A DNA stretch of 64,000 bases from Vibrio hippocampi. GTDB lineage: Bacteria > Pseudomonadota > Gammaproteobacteria > Enterobacterales > Vibrionaceae. Every line of letters begins with the position of its first letter. Position 1 is the stretch's first letter. A model generated the notes under the pieces. That model did no database searches. It was not told the origin of the DNA and was given only the letters and a program-made list of their open reading frames with translations. Of this stretch, positions 8,659-16,338 are shown piece after piece. The translations under genes and the position numbers were made by a program. The stretch spans positions 1,178,001-1,242,000 of the forward strand of contig NZ_CAKLCM010000003.1 in assembly GCF_921292975.1 (NCBI RefSeq), written 5' to 3'.

Positions 8659-9654
8659 ATGCTTAAACGTGAACTTGCAAATGGGTTGACAGTCAGCTCG
8701 ATTGGCTATGGTGCGATGGGGTTGAGTGAATTCTATGGCGAAACAAATGACTTACAATCTCTAAAGCTACTTGACCAGTTACTTGAGCTTGGTGTTGACT
8801 TCATTGATACCGCAAACTTTTATGGACGTGGTCACAATGAAGAGCTGATTGGTTACTACCTATCTAAACTGCAACCTTCTCAGCGCCACCAAATTAAAAT
8901 TGCCACCAAGTGTGGTATCGATCGCCCTGCAGAAAGTGCGTATGCTCGCAGCATCAATAACACACCGGACTATATACGAAAATGCTGCGATGAATCTCTT
9001 CAGCGCTTAGGGGTCGAGTGTATTGATTTGTTTTACCTTCACCGAGTCGACAGTAAGATCATCGAACAAAGCATGGATTGCCTAGGACAGTTAGTCAAAG
9101 AAGGCAAAATTGCTCATGTAGGGCTTTGTGAGGTTTCTTCGAAAACACTGCTTAAAGCACACTCTGTCTTTCCAGTCACCGCTCTGCAAACAGAGTACTC
9201 ACTTTGGACTCGAGACATTGAGGAAGATATTCTTGGAACACTGAAAACCAATAACATCGGCTTAGTGCCCTACTCCCCGCTAGGTAGAGGCTTTCTCACA
9301 GGCAAGTTAACGCGTAATAGTGATCTCCCTGACGGTGATTTTCGCAAAACCAACGATCGATTCCTAGATGGGAACATCAATCACAACCGCAATATTCTAG
9401 ACATCATTCAGCCGATTGCACAAAAATATCAAGCAACACCTGGTCAGATCGCGTTGGCATGGCTGTTAGCTCAATATGAACATATCGTTCCTATCCCAGG
9501 AACTAAGAAGCGGCAATATCTCCAAGAAAATGTTCAGGCATCTGAAATAATCTTAGAGAGAGAAGACCTTACAACATTGAATAACATCCTACTTCAATTT
9601 GAGGTAAAAGGGCAACGTTACTCTGAAGAGGGTATGAAAGGAGTCAATGTCTAA
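8659..9654 (+). CDS. Aldo/keto reductase
   Basis: A 331-residue NADPH-dependent aldo/keto reductase with a TIM barrel. Visible are the GYGAMGLSEFYG start, the catalytic Asp and Tyr in FIDTANFYGRG, the catalytic Lys in KIATKCG, the catalytic His in DLFYLHRVD, and the cofactor segment PIPGTKKRQYLQENV. The ATG follows GGAGG by 6 bases. It is convergent with the AfsA-like operon and separated from it only by a shared terminator. It may reduce a ketone or aldehyde made by that pathway, although aldo/keto reductases are too promiscuous for the link to be more than inference. Confidence 0.9.
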   Translation: MLKRELANGLTVSSIGYGAMGLSEFYGETNDLQSLKLLDQLLELGVDFIDTANFYGRGHNEELIGYYLSKLQPSQRHQIKIATKCGIDRPAESAYARSINNTPDYIRKCCDESLQRLGVECIDLFYLHRVDSKIIEQSMDCLGQLVKEGKIAHVGLCEVSSKTLLKAHSVFPVTALQTEYSLWTRDIEEDILGTLKTNNIGLVPYSPLGRGFLTGKLTRNSDLPDGDFRKTNDRFLDGNINHNRNILDIIQPIAQKYQATPGQIALAWLLAQYEHIVPIPGTKKRQYLQENVQASEIILEREDLTTLNNILLQFEVKGQRYSEEGMKGVNV

Positions 9655-9658
9655 AAAG

Positions 9659-9684
9659 GAAAAAGCCCAGCTACCTGGGCTTTT
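9659..9684. terminator. Bidirectional rho-independent terminator
   Basis: The perfect arms AAAAGCCCAG and CTGGGCTTTT flank a CTAC loop. It separates the aldo/keto reductase gene (plus) from the end of the thiolase gene and the whole AfsA-like operon (minus). Confidence 0.9.
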
Positions 9685-9686
9685 CA

Positions 9687-10862
9687 TTAGCGATAGATAC
9701 TCATCGCTACACCTTCTCCACCGCCAATGCAAAGAGCAGCGACACCTTTATTTTTATTATCTCTTATCAGGCTATGAATAAGAGTTACTAGGATTCTACT
9801 CCCTGAAGAACCAATCGCGTGCCCCAACGCAATCCCTCCCCCATATGGATTAATTTTATCGTCAGGAATATCTATCGCGCGAGCAACAGCAATAGCTTGC
9901 GATGCAAACGCTTCGTTACACTCTAGCTGTGCAACCTCACTCGCTTCCCACCCTGACTGGTCAAGGCATTTAGAGATAGCTTCAATCGGGGCTACTCCCA
10001 TGACATCAGGGCTAACTCCTGAATTGCTGAATTTCCCTAAGCTAGCAAGCACTTTCAACTGGTATTTTTCTGCGGTATGGCGATGACAGAGCAGAAGTGC
10101 CGACGCTCCATCATTGAGTGATGATGCATTACCTGCCGTCACTGTACCTTGCTTAGAAAACACGGGCTGCAAACTGGCAAGTTTGTCCACGCTTGTTTCT
10201 CGTGGACCTTCATCCTGACTAAAAATACGAACATTGCCTTTTCGATCTCTTACTTCTATCGGCACTATCTCATTCACAAACAAACCGGCTTTTTGCGCCG
10301 CAAGTGCTTTCTGATGAGATTGAAACGCGAACTCATCTTGATCAGGACGAGCAACTCCATACTGATTGGCAACGTTTTCCGCCGTCACTCCCATGTGATA
10401 ATCATTAAACGCATCCCAAAGACCATCGTGAACCAAGCTATCTTGTAGCTCAGTTCCTCCCAATCGTTTGCCCTTTCTAGAGTTAGGTAAAATGTGGGGC
10501 GCATTTGACATACTTTCTTGCCCACCAGCAATAACAAATTCAGCGTCATCGCAAGTGATCGCTTGCATCGCTAAATGAACCGCCTTTAAGCCGGAACCAC
10601 AAACCTTGTTTACTGTTAAACACTGCGCGTTATGTGTTAACCCAGCGCCAATTGCGGCTTGGCGAGCTGGGTTTTGACCACAGCCAGCCGTTAGAACTTG
10701 CCCAAGAATGACGCTGTCGATTTGCTCTGGTTTAACGTCTGAATCAGCCAACAAGGCTTTGATCACCAAGCTACCAAGATTAGGAGCAGACAAACCGGAA
10801 AGCTCCCCCATAAATGCACCAGTAGGTGTTCGCTTTGCTGCGACAACAACAATGTCTTCCAT
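9687..10862 (-). CDS. Acetyl-CoA acetyltransferase (biosynthetic-type thiolase)
   Basis: A 391-residue thiolase of the AtoB/PhaA class, which condenses two acetyl-CoA to acetoacetyl-CoA or cleaves beta-ketoacyl-CoA. The nucleophile Cys88 lies in NKVCGSGLKAV. The NEAF motif, the active-site His in GGIALGHAIGSSGSR and the acid/base Cys in CIGGGEG are present, so the enzyme should be active. It is the last gene of the minus-strand operon. Its ATG at 10862 overlaps the upstream stop by one base (TAATG), implying translational coupling. In this operon it could supply a beta-ketoacyl thioester to the AfsA-like synthase, or recycle acyl-CoA; that role is inferred. Confidence 0.93.
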   Translation of the reverse strand: MEDIVVVAAKRTPTGAFMGELSGLSAPNLGSLVIKALLADSDVKPEQIDSVILGQVLTAGCGQNPARQAAIGAGLTHNAQCLTVNKVCGSGLKAVHLAMQAITCDDAEFVIAGGQESMSNAPHILPNSRKGKRLGGTELQDSLVHDGLWDAFNDYHMGVTAENVANQYGVARPDQDEFAFQSHQKALAAQKAGLFVNEIVPIEVRDRKGNVRIFSQDEGPRETSVDKLASLQPVFSKQGTVTAGNASSLNDGASALLLCHRHTAEKYQLKVLASLGKFSNSGVSPDVMGVAPIEAISKCLDQSGWEASEVAQLECNEAFASQAIAVARAIDIPDDKINPYGGGIALGHAIGSSGSRILVTLIHSLIRDNKNKGVAALCIGGGEGVAMSIYR

Positions 10863-11272
10863 TACTCTACTTCCTCTTTAAGACCAGGGAGAACCAGCCC
10901 CTTCTCATTCATAATCTTACGGTAACTTGCCAGACCATTCATACAAGCAGGCACGCCAGCATAAACAGCCATCTGAATAACGACTTCAAGCAGCTCTTCA
11001 GGCGACACCCCTACGTTTATCGCCGCTTTCATATGCAGTTCAAGCTGGGGGGTCGCGTTACCTAAGCTAATCAGAGAAGCAACTGTCAACATTTCGCGGG
11101 TTTTTAAATCTAAACCAGGACGAGCGACGACCGAGCCAAACGCGTAATCCGTAATCAATCGAGGTAAGTCACTATCGAGCTCGGAAAGTCGACGACTCAT
11201 TCTTTCAGCTAATCCATCTTCCAAACGATCCATAACGTACATGCCTTTGATCGTCGTCTGTTTATCGCTCAT
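10862..11272 (-). CDS. Carboxymuconolactone decarboxylase / AhpD-like family protein
   Basis: A 136-residue all-helical protein of the CMD family. The core SGNATPQLELHMKAAINVG-like block (residues about 80-100) and the VSPEELLEVVIQMAVYAG helix are diagnostic. The CxxC pair of the AhpD peroxidase branch is absent, so a redox role of that kind is unlikely and it resembles gamma-carboxymuconolactone decarboxylases. Here it sits between the MFS transporter and the thiolase with gaps of 3 and -1 bases. It may handle a lactone or beta-keto acid intermediate in the AfsA-like pathway. No other aromatic-degradation genes are nearby, so protocatechuate catabolism is not supported. Confidence 0.85.
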   Translation of the reverse strand: MSDKQTTIKGMYVMDRLEDGLAERMSRRLSELDSDLPRLITDYAFGSVVARPGLDLKTREMLTVASLISLGNATPQLELHMKAAINVGVSPEELLEVVIQMAVYAGVPACMNGLASYRKIMNEKGLVLPGLKEEVE

Positions 11273-11275
11273 TAT

Positions 11276-12481
11276 TTAAGCCTCCTGCGTTCGCTGAACA
11301 TTCTCGAAATTCATCGGAACGATAGTGATAAATACCAAGGAAAGCGCCATCGCGACACCAGCAAAAATGTATAGAAAGGAAACATTGTAAGAAGCAACTA
11401 ACCATGCCCCTAAAGACGCTCCGATACCAATTGCCAAGTTGAAGAAGGCAACATAAAGAGCAGATGCTGGAAATGCTTGCTCTGAAGCCAGTCTAAGCAC
11501 CCAAGTTTGAAGGGCCACGAAAATACAAGATGCCGTCGCTCCCCAGATAGCGAGTGCTGTGCCGATGTGAGCCTGATACCATTGCACGTGGAATTCACCA
11601 ATAAGAACCAGCATTGATGCTGCAAATAGTACAGACAAAACCGCGATCGTCTTGAGGTGTTTATCAATGAATAGCGCTGTGATGACATTGCCGGCAATAC
11701 CTGCGACACCAAAGACCAACAATAAAACCGGGACGAACTCTTCACTAATGTGAGTGAGGGAATTAAGCATAGGCTCTATATAGGTAAAGGCGGTAAAGTG
11801 AGCCGATATGGTCAAAATGGTGGCAAAATAGATTTTGATCAGTGAACTCGATTTAAACACGGCCTTAATCGCCCCAATACCCACACTACTCTTCTCGCTA
11901 ATCTGAGGGACTAAGCTAGCAATCCCGACAAGCGACAACACGCTAAGCCCTGACATAACCATAAATGCGGAGCGCCAACCTATATGCATACCTATGTAAT
12001 TTGAAATAGGCACCCCAAACACACTGGCAACTGATACTCCACCAAATACGATCGAGGTAGCTACACCGATATAGTTAGACGGAACAATCGACGCAGCACT
12101 GACACCAATTATTGACCAAAATGCACCATGGGCAACAGCCCCTATCACTCTGGCTAACATTAGGCTCTCAAAGGTTTCAGCACTAGCAGCAAGACCATTG
12201 GAAACAGCCAGTACTATGCTCAAAGCAATTAAGAGATTTTTTTTGCCGACCGCACCAAGAAAAACTGAAGCCACAAGTGCACTCAAAGCACCAACCCAAG
12301 CATATAAAGATACTGTCATACCAATATATGATTCAGAGGTTGCTAAAGCATTGGCCATTGGCGTAAGTAAGCCAATCGGAGCCAGTTCGGTCGTGACGAT
12401 GTTAAACGTCGACAAAGCTAATACAAACAACGCTAACCAAATACGAAGCGTCATCTTCTGAGAATTTTCACTAATACTCAT
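11276..12481 (-). CDS. MFS transporter, sugar-efflux/AraJ-like (DHA1 type)
   Basis: A 401-residue major facilitator protein with about 12 transmembrane helices. The start LALFVLALSTFNIVTTELAP, the motif-A-like segment SVFLGAVGKKN after TM2, and the ARVIGAVAHGAFWSIIG helix are typical of the SotB/AraJ/YdhP group of drug:proton antiporters that export small polar or lipophilic molecules. It lies 18 bases downstream of the HAD phosphatase gene and 3 bases upstream of the CMD gene within the AfsA-like operon. Export of the pathway product is the simplest reading, though the cargo is not defined by sequence. Confidence 0.88.
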   Translation of the reverse strand: MSISENSQKMTLRIWLALFVLALSTFNIVTTELAPIGLLTPMANALATSESYIGMTVSLYAWVGALSALVASVFLGAVGKKNLLIALSIVLAVSNGLAASAETFESLMLARVIGAVAHGAFWSIIGVSAASIVPSNYIGVATSIVFGGVSVASVFGVPISNYIGMHIGWRSAFMVMSGLSVLSLVGIASLVPQISEKSSVGIGAIKAVFKSSSLIKIYFATILTISAHFTAFTYIEPMLNSLTHISEEFVPVLLLVFGVAGIAGNVITALFIDKHLKTIAVLSVLFAASMLVLIGEFHVQWYQAHIGTALAIWGATASCIFVALQTWVLRLASEQAFPASALYVAFFNLAIGIGASLGAWLVASYNVSFLYIFAGVAMALSLVFITIVPMNFENVQRTQEA

Positions 12482-12499
12482 TTTTCATTCCATATGTTT

Positions 12500-13156
12500 T
12501 TAAAGAGTTTTCCATCCATGCTGTTTGGCATGACGAAGAAGGTGAGGGTTTTCTCCTACACAAATCGGATTGCCTGTTGCTTCAAGCATATCGACGTCAG
12601 AGATATCGTCTCCGTATGCATAGCAATGATTCAGATCGATATGATGTGTTTGGCAAAAATCAGACATGGCAACCTTTTTACCTTTTCCGATGGTCTGCGG
12701 TTTACCGATTTGACCGGTTAGCATCCCTTCTTGATCTAAGATCAGAGAGGTACACAGGATGTGTTCTACATTCAGAAACTGGGCAATAGGCTCCAAGATC
12801 GGACACATCGAACCAGATACAAACACCACTTGATGGCCTGCCCGCTGATGCTCTTTTAACGCAGTAACGGAACGTTCGAGAAAAAAAGAGTCATCACAAC
12901 AGCTTTGAAACCACTCCTGTCCAACGCTCTCAAGTGTTTGGTACCTTTGTCCTTCAAACTGTTGATAGTACTCTCTGTTCAACTGTTCTCTTACAACACC
13001 AGCAGCTCTATCTGTATTGAGCTTTGCGTTATAACGCTTAAACAGGTCACCTTGTCCGATTTTTTTACACCAAAATTCATAGAAATCAAACATGCTCTTG
13101 GTGTGGATTAGAGTTTCATCCACATCAAAAAATGCCGCGACTTTGGTCATAATCAC
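12500..13156 (-). CDS. HAD-IB (SerB-like) phosphatase
   Basis: A 218-residue haloacid dehalogenase hydrolase of subfamily IB. Motif I is FFDVDETL (nucleophile and acid Asp), motif II is VFVSGSM, the conserved Lys is in GKGKKV, and motif III/IV is YAYGDDISDVDML. These predict a phosphomonoesterase acting on a small metabolite. The start overlaps the stop of the tautomerase gene by four bases (ATGA). In Streptomyces methylenomycin-furan and A-factor-type pathways an AfsA-like synthase works with a phosphatase, and MmfP pairs with MmfL there. The presence of one here three genes from the AfsA-like protein is the main clue to pathway logic. Confidence 0.9.
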   Translation of the reverse strand: MIMTKVAAFFDVDETLIHTKSMFDFYEFWCKKIGQGDLFKRYNAKLNTDRAAGVVREQLNREYYQQFEGQRYQTLESVGQEWFQSCCDDSFFLERSVTALKEHQRAGHQVVFVSGSMCPILEPIAQFLNVEHILCTSLILDQEGMLTGQIGKPQTIGKGKKVAMSDFCQTHHIDLNHCYAYGDDISDVDMLEATGNPICVGENPHLLRHAKQHGWKTL

Positions 13157-13377
13157 TCCTCGTAGTTTAAGCGACGACTCTTCACTGGAAAGTCAGGCTC
13201 ACTTCCTACCACTCCAGCGTCGGCCCAGCGGTTTGGAGCGACTTCTGTCACAGCGACAGAGATCTTATCTAAAGGTGCACCAGTATTCTTATGCACTGCA
13301 TGTGTGATGTCTTCGAGCATCCCTTTAACTTGCTCTTCGTTGTTCATTTTCCAAGTAGTAATATGGATAAAAGGCAT
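13153..13377 (-). CDS. 4-oxalocrotonate tautomerase-like protein
   Basis: A 74-residue protein starting MPFIHITTW. After removal of Met the N-terminal Pro would be the general base of the tautomerase superfamily, which interconverts keto and enol forms. The following helix (EEQVKGMLEDITHAVHKNTG) and the strand KISVAVTEVAPNRWADAG fit a single beta-alpha-beta unit. The tail of about 10 residues is longer than in classical 60-residue enzymes. It is packed between the unknown 277-residue gene (1-base gap) and the HAD phosphatase gene (4-base overlap), so it is likely a catalytic or accessory step of the same pathway. Confidence 0.82.
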   Translation of the reverse strand: MPFIHITTWKMNNEEQVKGMLEDITHAVHKNTGAPLDKISVAVTEVAPNRWADAGVVGSEPDFPVKSRRLNYEE

Positions 13378-13378
13378 A

Positions 13379-14212
13379 TTAATCTTCCCTATTATTCGTA
13401 GTCACAAATTCATCAAACGATCGTTGTTTAAGCTTAAGCTGGGCGTGAATATCTCCACCGAGACCATGTAGGCCAATCGCGCCGCCATAACTTTGCCGAG
13501 AGCTCATATATAAGACGACAACATTTATTACTCGGTTACCTTCTAATTCATGGGCCGGAAAAGGATCAGGCAACTCGGCCCAAAACTGAGCACTACCTAA
13601 AGCATCAGTAACAAAAACATTCGGAATACCTAGAGGACCTGGTCGAGTCGGAGATTCGGGACAAAGATCCTTTTCTCTTAGACTCATCACGGTGTAGAGG
13701 CTATTCGGAACTAGGTTACTAAATTGAAAATCAAAACGAGCCAACTGTTTGTCATTCTTCAAGCTAACTACCAACTCTCCTTTGGCTTGCAACCAATCGA
13801 ATAAGTTGATTGGTGGTATATGCCGCTTACCATCTTCATACCGATAGTCCTCAATATATCCTTGATGAAGAGGAAAGCTGGATCTCACCTCGCGACTGGC
13901 TTGCGACCTCTGCTCTGGAGCGAAAATCATCGGATAGTTATTCGAAGGCAGAGGCAGAGGAAGTGTGAACAAGGTGATATCCTTCATCTGCTGCTCAGAA
14001 AGTTGTTCTATTTGAGTAACAATGCGGTACGGTTTGATCTCGCCAAATTCAGGCACAGGAGTTTCTGGCGCGACAATTGCACCAGACCAAGAAACACCAC
14101 TATCACTTGGGATTTGCCCGACAACAACAAAGTTGCCTTCTGCATCCATCACTTCTGAGGGAGGATAGAGCGGACCTTGCGTCGTAGCCGATAGTTGGTA
14201 ACTTCTACGCAC
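13379..14212 (-). CDS. Unrecognised protein in the AfsA-like operon
   Basis: I do not recognise this family. The frame is open from a GTG at 14239, but a GTG at 14212 is preceded by GGAG at a 7-base spacing and overlaps the AfsA-like stop by only 8 bases, so 14212 (277 residues) is preferred. There is no signal peptide or transmembrane segment. The sequence is rich in Pro, with predicted beta strands. The C-terminal half (LVPNSLYTVMSLREKDLCP, then VFVTDALGSAQFWAELPDPF, then GAIGLHGLGGD) has the rhythm of a beta-sandwich domain. Conserved-looking His, Asp and Cys residues could be catalytic, but none can be assigned. Its place directly after the AfsA-like gene suggests a pathway enzyme. Confidence 0.75.
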   Translation of the reverse strand: MRRSYQLSATTQGPLYPPSEVMDAEGNFVVVGQIPSDSGVSWSGAIVAPETPVPEFGEIKPYRIVTQIEQLSEQQMKDITLFTLPLPLPSNNYPMIFAPEQRSQASREVRSSFPLHQGYIEDYRYEDGKRHIPPINLFDWLQAKGELVVSLKNDKQLARFDFQFSNLVPNSLYTVMSLREKDLCPESPTRPGPLGIPNVFVTDALGSAQFWAELPDPFPAHELEGNRVINVVVLYMSSRQSYGGAIGLHGLGGDIHAQLKLKQRSFDEFVTTNNRED

Positions 14213-14981
14213 AGTCTTGCTCCATATTAAAATGGTCACTAGGGCTCACAACCGCCTCAGTGGCGGATTCAGCGAGCTCCCACTCTTTGGCCTGTATTGA
14301 TTTAGCAGAGTAGACTGAAAAAGATACGTCCATACTGGCGCTCTTGGTTTGATTCTGCATCACACTCATACGAGCTTTGAATCTTCCACGGCGCTCATTC
14401 ACATCCTTCTCGACAAACTCAAAATGTACGATTGCAGGCAGAGGGAATAGGAAATTCGCAAAATCAATCGACATACTGTTGATGACGTAATACTTGTCAC
14501 TTTGCTTTTGATAAACAAACTCTTCAGTCACCGCAATAAAAGCTTGGCGGCACGCCTCTACCACCAACATCCCTTGAACATGCTGTCCTGTCTGATGGTC
14601 TCCCATCAGTTCACAGTTATCATCAATGACGAGAGGCAGTGCGTACATATCTAACTTATGGTCAACCTTTTCAGCCTGACCAATTAGGATGTTTCGCTCG
14701 TCCCATTTATGGGTATGTCGATTTTTGTGCTCAGAAGCTAGCTTTTCTACTGAGCAAGTTTTGAGCTTGCTCTTCAGCCTTTGATTATTGCCAATATCAT
14801 CAATAACTTTCTTAGCTTTGTGCTTGCAAACACCTTGCCCTGCAATCAGCTCATACTCATCAGGAAATAGATTGTCAGGTAGCTTTGCTAATAGTTCTAA
14901 TTGAGAAATAGTTAAAGCTTTTTTTCCTTTGGCATATTCTGAATATTTATCGCCAACGACTACAATTTTATTAAATTCCAT
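14205..14981 (-). CDS. AfsA/ScbA-like hotdog protein (A-factor/furan biosynthesis family)
   Basis: This 258-residue protein carries an A-factor biosynthesis hotdog domain (about residues 90-240). The signature is a DH..GxHV.GM..EA.RQA block, here DHQTGQHVQGMLVVEACRQA, followed by a FANFLFPLPAIVHFEF strand. In Streptomyces, AfsA-type enzymes condense a beta-ketoacyl thioester with dihydroxyacetone phosphate to begin butyrolactone, butenolide or furan hormones. The N-terminal 85 residues (lysine-rich, predicted helical) do not look like the first hotdog of AfsA and are unassigned. The surrounding phosphatase, thiolase, tautomerase and exporter fit a small-molecule pathway. The family call is confident; the reaction here is inferred. 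Confidence 0.85.
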   Translation of the reverse strand: MEFNKIVVVGDKYSEYAKGKKALTISQLELLAKLPDNLFPDEYELIAGQGVCKHKAKKVIDDIGNNQRLKSKLKTCSVEKLASEHKNRHTHKWDERNILIGQAEKVDHKLDMYALPLVIDDNCELMGDHQTGQHVQGMLVVEACRQAFIAVTEEFVYQKQSDKYYVINSMSIDFANFLFPLPAIVHFEFVEKDVNERRGRFKARMSVMQNQTKSASMDVSFSVYSAKSIQAKEWELAESATEAVVSPSDHFNMEQDCA

Positions 14982-14992
14982 ATCACTTGCTC

Positions 14993-15592
14993 TTATATTG
15001 CTCTATACAGACGCGTATATAGTCCTTCATCCCCACCAGTAATATAATCATCACCGGCTTGTCTAATAATCTCTTTATAGTTTTCATCATTAAATGGCCG
15101 CATATATTCATTAACATTTCCATTGAATGAAGAAACAAACATAACACCTGGCTGCCCACTAATTAGAGAATGATAGGCTTCAAAGCTATTAATCTTGTCG
15201 GCATTACCTCGAACAACGTTGAATATTGTTCTATCACGCCACTCAAGATAGTCATCGTAACGCTCTGCAGGCACTTCGACGTGTCGCAGCTGCACAAACT
15301 CCGAATTTGGCAACTCTGACTCACTAGCAATAGGTGCCTCTACGAATCGAAGCAGTTCGCGTCTTATATCACCAGACAAGTAATCTTTATTAACAGTAAA
15401 TGCACCTATGAGGTTTTTTTCTAAATTTGAAATATCTTCAACTTTATTTATAGCCTTTAATTCCAAGATCTCATTGTTTCCATCCTCGCTAATAAAATAT
15501 CTAGCATCATCACTGAACTTAATGCTATCAATAGTTTCATTACCAATGCTTTTTACGGGGTATCGAGAGATCAAAAGGTAGTTTGTAGACAT
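14993..15592 (-). CDS. Unrecognised protein, possible dimeric alpha-beta barrel, first gene of the AfsA-like operon
   Basis: A 199-residue protein with no clear family match. The C-terminal half, from about residue 97 (EFVQLRHVEVPAERYDDYLEW, later GQPGVMFVSSFNGN and GLYTRLYRAI), has the strand-helix spacing of ferredoxin-like dimeric alpha-beta barrels such as NIPSNAP, ABM and EthD proteins, which often act in small-molecule or polyketide-like chemistry. It has no signal peptide. It starts the operon, 11 bases upstream of the AfsA-like gene, with a long AT-rich leader region before it. Function is unknown; a cyclase or sensor role would be speculation. Confidence 0.75.
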   Translation of the reverse strand: MSTNYLLISRYPVKSIGNETIDSIKFSDDARYFISEDGNNEILELKAINKVEDISNLEKNLIGAFTVNKDYLSGDIRRELLRFVEAPIASESELPNSEFVQLRHVEVPAERYDDYLEWRDRTIFNVVRGNADKINSFEAYHSLISGQPGVMFVSSFNGNVNEYMRPFNDENYKEIIRQAGDDYITGGDEGLYTRLYRAI

Positions 15593-16010
15593 GTTTAACT
15601 CCAGTTAATTAAGACGCACCAAAATTAGCATATATTGATAATTGTGGAATTACTAATTATGTAATTTAACTTTTGAATCACCATTAATTATAATTATATA
15701 GCTTATTTATGAATCACTACTAAATTCAACCTCATCATTAAGGCTAATGAGTAAAATACATATAAATACAACCCCCAATGAGAAGATCTTCATAATTTTG
15801 TAATACTTAGTCGCTCTCCAAAAAATAGTCACATTTATCTTGTCATTTATAAAAGTCAACCTTTACAATCCAAATTATCAAGGTAAGATCGTACTTTGAT
15901 GGAACTTTAAGCAGAAAGCACGATCAGAACGATATCACACAAAAAATAAGGTATCGAAATGAGTTTTGTAGACCACTTTAGCTACATCGTAGACTTTGGA
16001 TGCAATAAGC
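15593..16010. other. AT-rich promoter region of the AfsA-like operon
   Basis: No gene is seen. The stretch is strongly AT-rich and must hold the promoter of the minus-strand operon. A small inverted repeat CATTA-AGGC-TAATG at 15736-15749 could be an operator for the LysR or another regulator, but it is too short to assert. Its right edge runs into the ISAs1 remnant. Confidence 0.6.
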
Positions 16011-16293
16011 TTGAGTGGTTACAGCAGTATAGAATAAGGTTCATTGGGTGCTCGATGTCACCTTTAAAGAAGATGATTCACGTATCAGAATTGGTGACGG
16101 TGCAGAAAATGTAGGGGTGATACGCCGTTTTACTTTAAATCTAGCGCGTTTACATCCAAAGAAATTCAGCATGAGATCAAAGCTAAAACAAGCTGGTTGG
16201 AGCGATACTATGCGTAGTGAAGTCTTATTTGGTCGAAAAACAAGCAAAGTACGCGGTTACTCTGTGCAAATTATTCACAATCTGAATAAATAA
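16011..16293 (+). pseudogene. ISAs1-family transposase C-terminal fragment
   Basis: The frame from 16033 reads NKVHWVLDVTFKEDDSRIR followed by AENVGVIRRFTLNLARLHPK and KLKQAGWSDT, which is the conserved C-terminal block of ISAs1 transposases (ENxLHWVLDVTF). Just upstream (16023-16034) the expected preceding residues SSIE are in another frame. The piece is therefore frameshifted as well as truncated, and no stop-free start exists. It lies between the AfsA-like operon promoter and the LysR gene, and records an old insertion there. Confidence 0.8.
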
Positions 16294-16338
16294 ATTTACT
16301 TTAATGTTATCAGCGTTATTTTTATCCATAGGTTCTGT

